DNA of 64,000 nucleotides from Glebionis coronaria (lineage: Eukaryota; Streptophyta; Magnoliopsida; Asterales; Asteraceae). A program made the position numbers and the translations under genes. The stretch is taken from NCBI GenBank assembly GCA_025667525.1, contig CM046875.1, positions 208,316,271 through 208,380,270 of the forward strand, given 5' to 3'. Below, piece after piece: positions 1 through 12,229 of this stretch (within the stretch, counting starts at the first letter, position 1; each line of letters starts with the position of its first letter). The notes under the pieces were generated by a model. That model saw only the letters and a program-made list of their open reading frames with translations, had not been told where the DNA came from and searched no databases.

Positions 1-3000
1 TTTGTCAAAATTACCAAAAGGGCCCTTAACTTTGAAGAATTGGCAAGTTTAGCCCCTCAACAAAGCTAAATTGTCAACCAATATCATCCACAAAGTCAAA
101 TATATCATGAAGTCCTTCAAAGTACAAGAAATGACAAGTTTGGTCCTTTGAAAAATCCAAAATTACAAAAAGGACCCTCAACTTTCAACAATTGGCAAAA
201 ATGGTCCCTCATTTATCAAGACTTGGCAATTTCAGTCCTCCAAGATGACAATCATACAAGTTTAGACCATTATCATTGAAGAAAATACCAAACCAGCCCT
301 TGAAGAATTCAATTATGGCAAGAAATACCCCTGAATTCATGTTACAAAAGTTTATGGGCCAAAAATGTAAAAAGTCCAAAGTTGATACGGCTTAAATGGG
401 CGCTGATAGGGTTTTGTTTGCAAATGACAAGAAGAAAGGAAGTGAGGGGTTAAAAGGGGCCAGACAATAAACTTACCTAGACCAACCAATGGGTGACACG
501 TGCCCCACTACCACCTCTCCACCAATCACAATGCTCCCTGCTTCCACCTCACCATCCACTCACATTTATTTATTAAACTAATCCTAACAGATTAGTTTAA
601 ACTGGCGCTAAACACCAAATTTAAAAACCAAACGGATTAAAACATGCACTATTCATGTTCTTGATCCAAATTGGGTTTTCATTAATGGCTTGTAATTAGA
701 CACTAATCTGCTCCAGATTTATGATTAAGCTAATCAATAACACAACCCAACCCCTAAACTCCCATCACTCTCATGCATGTGAGTATACCAACCTTCCCCT
801 GCCCCACTTCTCACGTCCAAACAAAAACCAACCAGCAATCCAACGTTTGAGACTTGTGCTTACTTTTTAAGCTTCATACACACCCTTGGATCAACCTTAC
901 ACTTGCCAGCTCCTACATAACTCCAAAAACAAGTCACATGATTCAAGAAGAAGACAAAGACCTCAAGGGCATTTTTGGGACTTTAGCATTAGGGTTTACA
1001 CGTTTTGCAGCTTGCTAGGACCTTGTACACCCTCTATATAAAGGGTCTAGTTCATTTCATTTGTTCCTGCTTTTGGTTTTTCCTTTGTTCAAACACTTGT
1101 AAATCCTTTTTCAGTTATATGAATTTGAGTTAAGTGATTTGAAGAAAGACCAAGTGCCACCTTTATTCTGTTGTTTATGTTCTTAGCTTACTGTTTTTGA
1201 AGTTTAAAACCTGTTTTCAAAAGAGGAGTGTGCACAAGTTTGCATATTTTCCTCATTTTCTTGATATTTTGCTAAGTCTTGTTCCAATCTTGGAATTCTT
1301 GGGCTATAGGGCTGATCATAGCATCCTAACTGAGTTGGTTAAGGTGTGGTGAGGCTTATAACTTGGGGATAATCAAGTGTGGGGTAACAAGTTTGCATTA
1401 ATCAAGATTTTTCCAAGTTTCTGATTTTTCATGTTATTGTGCTTAACCCTTGTTGAATCTTAGCAGGCTTTTGTGGAAGCTTGTGCTTGTTCTTGCTAGC
1501 ACATAAGCTCAAAATTCTTGGGTGTGGATGTACATCCATGAGGTTTGCTTACTTAATCTCTAAATCTGCATAAAAAGTGATTTTTGGTGATATTTGTATG
1601 AAACTGTTGTTCTTGTGAATTTTGTGGCTTGTTCTTGCTTGAATCTGTTATTTAGACTTGTTAGAGTGTTAATTGATGCTTGGTTGGCCTGAAATCTTGT
1701 TTTGCTTTTGAAAATCTTGATTTGAAAAAGTTAAAGGGGTGTTTGGGTCTACTGATTTATGCTTGAAATCTGATTTTGTGTTAAGGGAAAGTGTTGTTTA
1801 TGCTTTGTATCTGATATACCTTTGTTTGAGAGTGTTTTGCTGCAAGTTTTTGGGTTTGAACACTTGAATTGATCAATCTGCTATATAGGCCTTGTTTCTG
1901 CTTGTTTTGACCTAAGATTTTGGGAACACTTAGTGTGTATGCATGCTTAGGGATAAAAGTGGTTTAAACAAAGTTAACTTAACCTGTTTGAAAGATTTGA
2001 GGTGTTGAAATTGGCTTGTGTGTCAAATACATCAGCAAAAGTATAAATCTGCTTGTGTAGTGTTCATCAGTAACTTTCATAGCTTGGATCTTGCTTAATA
2101 CTTTGAACCAGTGCATGAAACCTGTTTAGACTTGCTTATTGGAGTTTATTATAGCTTGTGTGTGCATTTGGTTGAATTTGGTTGGCTGATTTGTGCTAAA
2201 ATTACTCTTGAATGCTAAACTGCTCATTGTTCATGTCTGTGCTATATCTGGTGATAAATTGATTAAACTGTATCAATTGGCTGTTTGTGATTGTGTTATT
2301 TTGCTTGTTATTGACTCCTTTTGATCCAAAGATCAATTGGGTGCCTTTGTGAAAACTGAATCCAAGAAAAAGTCACTAAAGACAACAAGTCAAAATAGTC
2401 AAGCAGTGGGAAAAGTTCCCACTGCTCAACATCCAAAACTAGCCCCTGCTAGTGCAATTTTATCATCAGCTTATCAATAAGCTATTCTAGCTTATTCTGA
2501 CTTGCAACAACTTATTTTTTGTAATAGATCTTCATTATTTGACCCATTTAAGTGAACTGGAACTTATCAGACTTTGACTTTGACTTTTCACTAGAAAACC
2601 AACTTGTTTGACTTTTAAGATAAGTGCTTATTTGATTTTCCAGCTTATTGAGTGTGCTTATTTGAAAGTTCTTTGGTTTTTAAGCTTAGTTTTGTCAAAA
2701 GAAACATTTTGCAACTTGAATCAGCTTCTGGGGTAGTCTAGATCATAAAAACGACTATTTTGTCGTTTTGTGAATAAGTTGTGGACTTGTTTCTGGCTTA
2801 TTGAGTGGTCTTATTTGAAATTTCTTTTTACAGAAGTCTTTGTTAGGTCAAAAGAGGGTTGTGTGTTAAATTTTAGCTTATGGCATCAGCTTATAGCTTA
2901 ATGGGCCAAAAAGCCCATTAAGAATAAGCTGCTTATTATAAGTTAGCTTATTTCACATTTTCAGCTTTTGGGCCTTTGGAAAAAGTAGTTTAAAATCAAA

Positions 3001-3922
3001 TTTTGAGTCAACCTGTGCTTTTTGAGCTTATTTTGAGCACTTTTTCTTATTGGGCCTTAATTGAGCCCAATAAGGGACTGTTTAGGGTTTGGCCCATTTT
3101 CTAGGCCCAATAGGGGTATTTAGGTAATTTCACTTTCATTTCTGAGTTATTTAGGTTAAATTAAGCTAGTTTGCAAGTTTTTAGAATTTTTTATAATTTT
3201 TGGATTTTTAATATTATTTTAATATTATTTTATTATTAAAAATTAAAAGTCTGATTTTCTAGGTTTTTATATTTTTCCTAGGTTCTAAATACTTAATTAG
3301 GATTTTTGCAACTTTCCAAATATTTTTTAGGTCTTTTAATTATTTGTTATAATTAATTTAAGATTTAATTGATTTTAGGAGTTTTTAATTATTTAAAAAT
3401 AGTTTTAATTGGTTTTAAAATTTTGAAAAATAGTTTTGAGCTTAATTAGAGTATTTTTGAGGTTTACAAACTTGAAAATCTTGTTTAGGGCTTTTTAATA
3501 ATTAATTTTGATTTTTAGGGCTTTAATTAGCATTAAAAAGTCATTATCTAATTAATTAAAAGGTTTTTGCAAGTTTTGATTTTTTGTAAACTCTTAGATT
3601 ATTATTAAGGATTTTTGGTGATTTTTAGGAATTTTTAGGGTTAAATTTTTAATTTTGGTGGTTTTTACGACTTTACGTGTACGCCTTTTTAGACTTAGTT
3701 TAATCCGTCTTCATAACCGTCATTCTTTTCTAATCCCTTTTCTATTTTTCTTTTCTCAATTATAATCACAAATTAATCCAAGTCATTACACACATAACAC
3801 ACTAGCCTCCTTGAGAACGAACTTAATTGGGTCATTCACACACGGTTTTCCTAAATCGTCGTGCTCACTTGCCCTACTTTGTTGCCTCTTTTTCCTAAAA
3901 GGGTAGCAAAAGCAAAACATCA
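1..3922 (+). repeat. Element A 5' LTR (first ~322 bp missing)
   Basis: This stretch aligns without net gap to 12552-16473 at an offset of 12551. I counted about eight base differences by eye over 3922 bp, roughly 0.2 percent, which points to a recent insertion. It ends in AACATCA three bases before the primer binding site. It holds no convincing gene; the short antisense ORF near its end is repeated in the other LTR and is an LTR shadow. The stretch 2460-2960 is rich in AGCTTAT / GCTTATT words. Confidence 0.95.
1035..1042 (+). promoter_or_regulatory. TATA box of element A 5' LTR
   Basis: TATATAAA lies in a CT-rich setting about 2.9 kb before the LTR end. Transcription would start about 30 bp downstream, which makes a very long R-U5. 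The same site is at 13586-13593 in the other LTR. Confidence 0.65.
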
Positions 3923-3925
3923 TTT

Positions 3926-3943
3926 TGGCGCCGCTGCCGGGGA
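3926..3943 (+). other. Primer binding site of element A (tRNA-Asp-like)
   Basis: TGGCGCCGCTGCCGGGGA begins three bases after the LTR end. It resembles the 18-nt site complementary to the 3' end of tRNA-Asp that is typical of Athila and Tat elements. Element C has the same first 15 bases at 28844-28858 on the other strand. Confidence 0.85.
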
Positions 3944-4671
3944 GGCGTGTTGTGTTTTGATTTGGCATTGTTGTTTTTATACTAACCATAATTAGTATTT
4001 GTATTAGTAGCACTCTACTAATACGTATTATCGTTTTTCGGTTTTTGTGTGAATATTATTACTATATTGTATACGTAGAACAATAAATACACAAGTACTC
4101 CAAATACGTGAGCAATCACAACCTTGACTTGGGAGGTCATTACCCAATCATTGTATTCGAATCTCAAACCAAAGAAAAAGGCAAAAATAGATAAATACTT
4201 TCGTGAAGCTTAATCTTGAAAATACAAACTATAAGGTGGGTATAAGGCGGATATTATAAAATATATCCTAAGGAAAAAGGCTCTTAAGTGCTTCGCGCCG
4301 CCTCGTTTCCCCGCTTGCTTGTGAGTATTTGATTGTGAGAGTGAATCGAGGGTTTTGCCGCCCAAAGTATTACTAAGTATCATATATATTTTCTTGGTTT
4401 CAATTTGATTAAACCCTCTTGAACGATTTGGTGTTCCACCATCGTTCTAAAGTCATCGAAGGCGTTCACTCCACGTGTTCGTTTTCATTCTTTGAGGCTT
4501 CGTTAATCAAGAGATTTGATTAGTGAGGAGATTTGTGGACTCATTGTCTACCTAATACATTTCACCAAGTTCCAAAAAGGTTAATACAATCAAAAACCAC
4601 AAAAAAATTGAAAAAATACAAAACACCAAAAAGAATCTTCTTTGCTCATCCCCTCGTTGTACGTGACGTTT
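3944..4671 (+). other. Element A 5' leader
   Basis: About 730 bases lie between the primer site and the first ATG of gag. No ORF of note is present. The leader probably holds the packaging and dimerisation signals, but I see no specific motif for them. Confidence 0.6.
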
Positions 4672-7600
4672 ATGCTAACTCGAAATCAAGCAAGACGTGC
4701 TCGTAAACGAAAAAACAAATCCATCACTCCAAACAACTCTAGTGAGGAGTCTCCTATTGACGAACCCATTGTAAGAGAAGCACCAACCATGGCGAATCGA
4801 ACTATGATGGAGTTACTTCAAGCACCCACCGAGGGTTATGGAGAGGCTATTGTGATTCCCGCTATCCTTGCGGAGAATTTTGAGGTTAAGACGGGTTTGT
4901 TGTCCATGATTCAAAACAACAAATTCCGTGGTGATGAGAAGGACAATCCTCACAACCATATCCGCCAATTCAATCGTCTTACCGCTACTTGCAAGTTTAA
5001 GGATGTTTCAAACGACTCGATTAAGATGATGCTTTTTCCGTATTCCTTAGCGGGGCCCGCAAAAATTTGGTTAGAGAAAGAGCCACCCAATTCTATATTG
5101 ACGTGGAAGGATCTCGTGTCTAAGTTTGTGAACCAATTTTTTCCGCCCTCTAAGACTACGCACTTGAAAAACGAGATTTCAAAATTTTCACAAGAATTTA
5201 ATGAAAGTTTTTCAACGGCTTGGAATAGGTTTAAGGAAATGTTACATGAATGTCCTCATCACGGTTTTTCCGATTTGCATCAAATTGACACGTTTTACAA
5301 TGGACTTAATGATCATGAAAGGGATTATTTGAATGCCGCCGCGGGTGGTAATTTTTTGTGTAAAACGGTTGAGGAAGCTTTGGTGATAATTGAAAATAGA
5401 TCTAAGGTGTATAGTCCTCGTAGCACGTCTAGTGTTCGTAAGGCTTCGTCTTCGGCTTCACCTTCTTTGTCTAATACCATCGATGCTTGCCAAATTGAGG
5501 CGAACTTGGAAAACAAGATTTTTGATAAGTTGAAAGGACTTTTGATTGAGTTTAAAGTTGGTGAACCAAGTGCTGCCGCTACGGTTAAAGCGGTTGAGGT
5601 TTCTTGCATGTATTGTGGTGGAGGTCATGATTTCTCCGAGTGCATTACCAACGGTGGTAACACTTCGAGTGCCTTTGCGGCCACGGGAAATTACAACCAA
5701 AACGGTCAAGTTTCCCGCTCTAATCAAATGACTCCACCGGGTTTTGGATCAAATCAAAATGCTAACAACTATCGCAACAATCAAGTTGGTTTTAAGAACA
5801 ATTACAACAAGGGAAATTATGGGAATCAAGGGGCTAATAATCAAGTTTCAAACAAAAATGATTTTCAAAATAACAACAAGAGTTTGCAAACATTGAAAGA
5901 TCTTCCAAGTGAGTTTGTTGAATATGCTAGTGGTAATGATGCTAGGTTTGACAACATTCAAAGAGAAATAATTAGCCTAAGATCCGAGTTCAAAAACGAC
6001 TTGAAGAAAGAGTTGAAAAATGAGTTAGCTAATGAACTTAAAATCCACACCAACAAGATGGAAGGAAATGTCACTAGGTTACAACAAAACCAACAAAAGA
6101 TGGAACAAGGGCAACATGAGATTAAACAAGAGATGCTTAAGGCCGAGAAAAGGCAAACCGAAGCCGTATTGAGGCAATCTAATTTTGAATATAAAATCTC
6201 GTCTATGTTTGAGGCAATAATGTGTAAACCGTCGTCAAGTGGTCTTCCTAGTAACACCATATCCAACCCTAAGGGTGAGATGAAAGTGATTACCACACGT
6301 AGTGGTAAGACACTAAAGGAGCCGATTCCTCAACCAATTGCTCCTACGGAGGAAGCAATTGAGGAAGCACCCGAGGTGGTGGTCGAAAAGGACCATATTT
6401 CAAGCCCACAAAGTACCGCTCATACCACACCTACGGTTGACCCATTACAATCATTGGAACCTGAGATTCCAAAGGCTATGCCTATGCCTCAACCCACACC
6501 ACCCTTGCCTTACCCATCGAGACTTAGGAAGGAGAAACGACAAGAGCGCGACAACTATCAATTTGAGCTTTTTATGAAAATGTTTCGTGATTTGCACTTT
6601 AATGTGAGTTTCGCCGATGCCTTGGTCATGATGCCTCGATTTGCCGCTAACTTTAAGAGTATGTTGAACAACAAGGAAAAATTACACCAAAAGTCTAGTT
6701 GTTCGTCGGTTTATCTTAATCGCATACCTCAAAAAGTCGGTGATCCCGGTAAATTTTTGATCCCTTGTGCAATCCAAGACATGGAAGAATGCTTCGCCTT
6801 GGCCGATCTTGGTGCTAGCATTAACTTGATGCCACTTGCAATCTACAAGTCGCTCAATCTTCCTAATCTTACTCCTTCACGAATGTCTATTGAGTTGGCC
6901 GACCATTCCACAATTCTTGCATGTGGTTTGGCGGAAGACGTTTTTGTGAAAGTGGGGAAGTTCTACTATCCCGTAGACTTCATTGTTGTCGACATCCCCA
7001 CGGATCCTCAAGTTCCTCTTATTTTAGGTCGTTCGTTTTTAGATACGTCTATGGCTTTGATCGATGTGCATGCTAGAAAGATCACCTTACGTTTCAACGA
7101 CGAGGAACTTGTTATAAACGCAACTCAAAACTCTCAAATTTCTCATGTTTATTCCGTTGCAACCATAAACCTCGTTGATATGATCGACGTGGTTTGCGAG
7201 GAATTTTCACAAGAAGTTCTAGGTTTTGGTGATGAAGAAACTAGTGGCAATCCCACTATGTTAGATCCTATTCTTGATAATTCGACACCAACCTTCACTC
7301 CTTTCGAAGGTGGTGGTTTTACGTTGGAAGAATACGATGTTCCACGTACTTGTGACGAAGACCTCGACAACTATGAGGACTTCTCGATTATCAAGGATTT
7401 TCTCAACGATTTCCCATTTCCTCCACCCGAGGAGGTTATGAGTATCGAGCCCAAATCTTCACTTGAGGAACCACCTATCCTCGAGTTGAAAGATTTACCT
7501 CCTCACCTCGAGTATGTCTATTTGGAGGAGGACGACAAGTTGCCGGTTATTATTGCGAAGGAACTTTCGAATGATGAAAAAACGCACTTGTCGATGTTCT

Positions 7601-7683
7601 TAAGGATCACAAAGGGGCGATTGCGTGGAAGTTATCCGACATTAAGGGGATCGATCCCAAATTTTGTACACACAAAATCTTAA
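4672..7683 (+). CDS. gag: Gag-protease polyprotein of element A
   Basis: The frame is open upstream to 4642, but the first ATG is at 4672, giving about 1003 residues. A retrotransposon Gag capsid domain covers about residues 80-210. A CCHC-like knuckle (C-x2-C-x3-H-x4-C) begins near residue 312 at 5605. An Asn/Gln-rich linker and a Lys/Glu-rich coiled coil (about 420-505) follow, then a Pro-rich stretch. An aspartic protease with DLGAS at about residue 712 (6805) follows, then an acidic linker. The frame ends at 7683 in TAATG, where the next ORF starts in the -1 frame. In element G the corresponding junction is open, so the break is probably a one-base loss, most simply in the A-run at 7577-7582. 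Programmed -1 slippage there is a less likely alternative. Confidence 0.9.
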   Translation: MLTRNQARRARKRKNKSITPNNSSEESPIDEPIVREAPTMANRTMMELLQAPTEGYGEAIVIPAILAENFEVKTGLLSMIQNNKFRGDEKDNPHNHIRQFNRLTATCKFKDVSNDSIKMMLFPYSLAGPAKIWLEKEPPNSILTWKDLVSKFVNQFFPPSKTTHLKNEISKFSQEFNESFSTAWNRFKEMLHECPHHGFSDLHQIDTFYNGLNDHERDYLNAAAGGNFLCKTVEEALVIIENRSKVYSPRSTSSVRKASSSASPSLSNTIDACQIEANLENKIFDKLKGLLIEFKVGEPSAAATVKAVEVSCMYCGGGHDFSECITNGGNTSSAFAATGNYNQNGQVSRSNQMTPPGFGSNQNANNYRNNQVGFKNNYNKGNYGNQGANNQVSNKNDFQNNNKSLQTLKDLPSEFVEYASGNDARFDNIQREIISLRSEFKNDLKKELKNELANELKIHTNKMEGNVTRLQQNQQKMEQGQHEIKQEMLKAEKRQTEAVLRQSNFEYKISSMFEAIMCKPSSSGLPSNTISNPKGEMKVITTRSGKTLKEPIPQPIAPTEEAIEEAPEVVVEKDHISSPQSTAHTTPTVDPLQSLEPEIPKAMPMPQPTPPLPYPSRLRKEKRQERDNYQFELFMKMFRDLHFNVSFADALVMMPRFAANFKSMLNNKEKLHQKSSCSSVYLNRIPQKVGDPGKFLIPCAIQDMEECFALADLGASINLMPLAIYKSLNLPNLTPSRMSIELADHSTILACGLAEDVFVKVGKFYYPVDFIVVDIPTDPQVPLILGRSFLDTSMALIDVHARKITLRFNDEELVINATQNSQISHVYSVATINLVDMIDVVCEEFSQEVLGFGDEETSGNPTMLDPILDNSTPTFTPFEGGGFTLEEYDVPRTCDEDLDNYEDFSIIKDFLNDFPFPPPEEVMSIEPKSSLEEPPILELKDLPPHLEYVYLEEDDKLPVIIAKELSNDEKTHLSMFLRITKGRLRGSYPTLRGSIPNFVHTKS

Positions 7684-9311
7684 TGGAGGAAGATTTCAAG
7701 CCAACAATCCAAAGTCAAAGAAGGGTGAACCCCAAAATTCACGATGTCATCAAAAAGGAGGTCCTTAAACTCCTTGACGCGGGAATGATTTACCCTATTT
7801 CCGATAGCCCTTGGGTGAGTCCTATTCATTGTGTCCCTAAAAAGGGAGGGATGACCGTTGTGCCAAACGATGCCAACGAGTTAATTCCCACAAGACTCGT
7901 GACCGGATGGAGAGTGTGCATTGACTATCGTAAGTTGAATGAAGCCACTCGAAAAGACCATTTTCCCTTGCCCTTCATGGACCAAATGTTGGAGCGTCTT
8001 GCGGGAAACGATTTCTATTGCTTTTTAGATGGTTTTTCCGGTTACTTCCAAATTCCCATCGATCGTCGTGATCAAGAAAAAACTACGTTTACGTGTCCAT
8101 ATGGAACGTTTGCCTATCGTAGAATGCCATTCGGACTTTGCAATGCACTGGGAACTTTTCAACGATGCATGATGGCTATTTTTCATGATATGATCGAGAA
8201 GACGATGGAAGTCTTCATGGATGACTTTTCCGTGTTTGGTGATTCCTTTACTTCGTGTTTGTCGAACCTTGAGAGAATGTTAAAACGTTGTGAGGAAACC
8301 AACCTTGTGCTCAATTGGGAAAAGTGTCATTTTATGGTTAAGAGTGGAATCGTCTTAGGGCACAAGGTCTCGAAAGCAGGGATTGAGGTAGATCAAGCTA
8401 AGGTAGACGTCATCGCCAAATTACCTCATCCCAAAACCGTTAAGGGAGTTAGGAGTTTCCTAGGCCACGCGGGCTTTTATCGACGATTCATCAAGGATTT
8501 CTCGAAGATTTCTCGACCCATTACACATCTTCTTGAAAAAGAGGCACGTTTTGTCTTTGACGAAGATTGTGTACGAGCCTTTGAGATCTTTAAAAGGAAA
8601 CTTACCGAAGCTCCCATTCTTGTTGCTCCAAATTGGAACCTCCCCTTTGAGCTTATGTGTGATGCAAGTGATTACGCTATTGGGGACGTTTTGGGGCAAC
8701 TTCATGAAAAGCACTTCTTGCCTATTCACTACGCTAGCAAGACGATGACCGAGGCTCAACTTAAATACACTACAACGGAAAAGGAGTTCCTTGCCGTGGT
8801 GTATGCATTTGAGAAATTCCGACCTTATCTCGTCTTGACGAAATGCATAGTGTATACGGACCATTCGGCTATCAAGTATCTCATGGCTAAACAAGATGCA
8901 AAGCCGAGATTACTTCGTTGGATTCTCCTCCTTCAAGAATTTGATCACACAATTGTTGACAAAAAAGGAGCCGAGAATCTAGCGGCCGATCATCTCTCTC
9001 GTTTGGAAGATCCTCACCAAAGTGTTTACGAGCCCAAGGAAATCACCGAAACATTTCCGCTCGAGACACTTGGTTTAGTGAATTCCAAACTTGATTCTTC
9101 TACCCCATGGTTTGCGGATTTTGCAAATTACCATGCGGGTAACTTCATCGTTAAGGGTATGACGACTCAAGAAAAACGAAAATTCTTTCGTGATGTCAAG
9201 TTCTACTTTTGGAACGACCCTTACTTGTTTCGAACTTGTGCGGATCAAATCATCCGCCGTTGTGTATTTGGCACCGAAGCTTCTAACATCCTTAGAGCTT
9301 GCCATGAGTGA
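7683..9311 (+). pseudogene. pol: Pol part 1 of element A: reverse transcriptase and RNase H
   Basis: This 542-residue ORF holds the gypsy RT with FMDDFSV at 8214-8234 (the YxDD catalytic box) and RNase H with MCDASD and TDHSA motifs between about 8650 and 8880. It copies element RNA into DNA in the virus-like particle. The start overlaps the gag stop as TAATG in the -1 frame. It ends in TGA at 9309-9311. The following integrase is in the same frame, and G has a glycine codon at this place, so the TGA is a single-base nonsense change just before the integrase zinc-binding region. Read-through of TGA cannot be excluded from sequence. Confidence 0.88.
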
Positions 9312-10394
9312 CCCACGGGTGGTCACCACGGTGCTAATCTCACGGCTAAGAAGGTGTTTGATGCCGGCTTCTTTTGGCCTACTATTTACCGAGATGCACA
9401 AATCCTTGTGAAGTCTTGTGATGCATGCCAACGACAAGGAAAAGCCTCACAAAAAGATGAAATGCCACAAAATATCATTCAAGTATGTGAGATCTTTGAC
9501 GTTTGGGGCATAGACTTTATGGGGCCGTTCCCATCATCTCGTGGTAATAAGTACATTCTCGTTGCGGTTGACTACCTTTCTAAGTGGGTGGAGGCGAAGG
9601 CCTTGCCCACTAATGATGCTCGTGTGGTAGTTAAGTTCTTGAAAAGTTTGTTTGCTAGGTTTGGAACCCCTCGTGCGATCATAAGCGATCGTGGAACCCA
9701 TTTTTGTAATGACCAATTTGACAGGGTTCTAAGGAAATATGGGGTTACACATCGTCTTTCTACGGCTTATCACCCACAAACGAGTGGGCAAGTCGAGGTT
9801 TCAAACCGAGCATTGAAGAGGATTTTGGAAAGATCCGTGGGGGAAAACCGACAATCTTGGTCGGATAAGTTAGACGATGCTTTATGGGCCTTTAGGACCG
9901 CTTATAAGACGCCCATTGGGTGCACTCCCTATAAGCTTGTGTATGGAAAGAATTGTCATTTGCCTATCGAGTTAGAACACAAGGCTTATTGGGCCCTAAA
10001 GCATTGTAATGATGATATGGAGACCGCGGGGAAACACCGGAAAATGCAATTAAATGAATTGGATGAATTAAGGGACATTGCTTATGAAAATTCATTGATT
10101 TATAAAGAGAAAACTAAAAAGTTGCATGATTCAAAAATTAAAAACCGGGTTTTTAACATTAGGGATCAAGTTTTGCTTTTTAATTCAAGATTGAAAATAT
10201 TTTCCGATAAATTGAAATCCCGTTGGTCCGGTCCATTCACCGTGACTCAAGTATTTCCTTATGGGACCATCGAGCTAGCTCAAGATGATGGTCCTAACTT
10301 CAAGGTGAATGGACATAGGTTGAAGCACTACTTTGGCGGGGAAGTTCCATCCTTGAACTACCTCGACCAAGTCACCTTCCCCAATGATAATTAG
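9312..10394 (+). pseudogene. pol: Pol part 2 of element A: integrase
   Basis: Same reading frame as the RT ORF after its TGA; the first ATG is at 9354. The first lines hold the rest of the HHCC zinc-binding domain, ending in CDACQRQG near 9420. The DDE core follows: Asp in GIDFMGP (about 9508), Asp in ISDRGTHF (about 9682), and Glu in the QVEVSNR stretch near 9795. The C-terminal SRWSGPF segment near 10220 is usual for Athila integrases. It would insert element DNA in the nucleus, but as it stands it lacks its own start upstream of the zinc domain. The stop at 10394 is followed within 13 bases by the paired hairpins. Confidence 0.88.
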
Positions 10395-10406
10395 TATTGA
10401 GGGGAT

Positions 10407-10462
10407 CGAGTCGAGCTCATGACTCGGTAATCAAAAACGAGGAGCCTCGTGGGGGAGTCCCA
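10407..10462 (+). other. Two conserved hairpins after the pol stop (element A)
   Basis: Hairpin 1 is CGAGTC (10407-10412), an 8-nt loop, then GACTCG (10421-10426). Hairpin 2 is TGGG (10450-10453), a 5-nt loop, then CCCA (10459-10462). A short AAAAAC-containing block lies between them. Equivalent pairs occur on the minus strand of C, B and G, each shortly downstream of the last ORF, with stem changes that keep pairing. The role is unknown; RNA stability, export or packaging are possible. Confidence 0.6.
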
Positions 10463-12217
10463 TGCTTATCCTATGTACATATTATCGCTTTCTTAGTCTA
10501 ATGTAGCTTACGTGTGGGGATTTGTGCCCTTCCAACCTTTGTTCCGTGGTTGTTTGTGATATGTGGTTTTTAGATCATGATCTTCACGATTGGAGCCTCT
10601 CGTGTTCGTTCTATGAGAAGCACTCGATCGTTTGCTTTGGAGACATTTCTCAATATCCATGATGTATCCTTTGATGTTCTAACCTTAGGTTTTTAGCACA
10701 CTTCATAAACGGCTATTACTTAATGGTTACACCCTTTCCATGCTAGATTAGGCATTCGACTACGTCTCTAGTATGGGGGTGTTTGCACCCCTAGACTCGA
10801 AACATTGAGGACAATGTTTAACTTTAGTATGGGGGGGGGTGAATAGATACTTGCCTTGCCAAACCTTCACGCTTTCCAAAGTTTATCGTTTTGTTTATCA
10901 TTTTTGTTGCAAAATAAGGCTAAAATGGCCAAATTTTAAAATTTTTCTCATGTTTTATAAGTGTTTGAAGACACGAATGTAGATTTTCCGATGGCGAGAA
11001 TAAGAGTAATTTTTGACTCGACCGTGCGTGTTGAGCACTTAGCTTTGATTCCTTAACTACACATTAGGCTAAGTCTCTTAAATGAGGACGAGAAATGATA
11101 GGGTTAATTATAAGTTACTATGCTAAACGTAGAGTACTCGTATTCTTTCAAAAACTCATGTGTTCTCGTTGTTTGCTTATTCTCCCTTCGCATGTAAATA
11201 TTTTTTGCTTAATAAATATTGACTTAGCGGTTTAGTTGGGATTGTTGGGTTTCTAGTCTTTTCTAGTAGCTTCCGTGTAATTAAATTGGGAAGACATTAA
11301 GATATCGCCAGCGTCACGGTTTTGAAGTATTGGCACCCTAATAATCGAAAGCTTCACCCAATAATAATATTTCAAGTGCTCACCTAAATCAAGCAAACAA
11401 TTTGAAGCCCCACAAGGCCTAAAATCTATGCAAAATTGAAAGTGAATCAAGCCTTAATCTTCGAAGCTTTAAAGATCCAAAATTCGCGTTAGCGTGAGGA
11501 TATACGTCTTTGGCTAATAAAACCACCGATGAGGCGGATAATAAAAGGCAAGGCAAGACCGAAGTCATAATAAAAGCTTCATGGCGAAGTTGAATAAAAG
11601 ATGGAGGTAAACCATAGATAATAAGGCCCTTCCGTTAGGGGGCGTATAAAAGTCTTGGTAATAAGTCTCATGTTCAAAACCGTTATAAAACCGTGTTTAT
11701 CGATTCTTCTTGTCAACTTAATTTTTTAACATCGTCGTCTATTAGGAGGGGTTATTGATTTGATGGTCTTAGTTACACCGTTAGGACTCTATTTTTAGAC
11801 CTAAATCTCTATTATCGCATAAGTCAAACAATGTATCCTCGTGAAACATTCAAGACATCATAAAATATAAGAGATACAACTTAGGAATAATGGGAGGATA
11901 AGTACGTGATTAGGGCATATGAGTAGTGTTAGCATTACTAACTTATAATGACAATGATCTCGTTGCACGCTTAGCATGGAATTAGAGTGAAAATCGAGGA
12001 CGATGAAATTATTTCTAACGAAGCATTCACATGTTCTTATTCTATGAACCTAAACGTCCCATTTTGCGATGAAAATCATACATTATGTCTATAACACAAG
12101 TAGTAGCAATAGTAGTAGTGTAGCAAGTTTATCATTCCAATAAAGTGAATAAAATTAAATTTTGGAGATGCTTTGATACTTTATTCTTAGCATTGCGTGA
12201 GGGCACGGCAATGGTTT
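10463..12217 (+). other. Element A 3' untranslated region
   Basis: No ORF is supported over about 1.75 kb, so there is no env-like gene. It contains a nine-G run at 10831-10839 after TTTAGTAT, resembling an internal polypurine tract. The block 10960-11130 is strongly conserved in element B (minus strand, about 48060-48200). AATAAA-type words cluster at 11515-11640. Confidence 0.7.
10827..10839 (+). other. Internal polypurine-tract-like run of element A
   Basis: The run of nine G after AGTAT follows GAGGACAATGTTTAAC. Elements B (minus, about 48325-48345), C (minus, about 26676-26690) and G (minus, about 60676-60690) have a comparable run at the same relative place. It could prime a second plus strand. 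Confidence 0.5.
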
Positions 12218-12229
12218 AGTATGGGGGAG
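12218..12229 (+). other. 3' polypurine tract of element A
   Basis: AGTATGGGGGAG lies immediately before the TGATGAGAC start of the right LTR, the normal place for the plus-strand primer. Confidence 0.8.

Noticed and set aside
3786..4013. Short antisense ORF at the A LTR end, partly repeated at 16337-16519
   Set aside because: It spans the LTR end and primer site and shows no protein-like conservation.
10395..12229. Env-like gene in element A
   Set aside because: No ORF of useful length on the plus strand between the pol stop and the 3' LTR.
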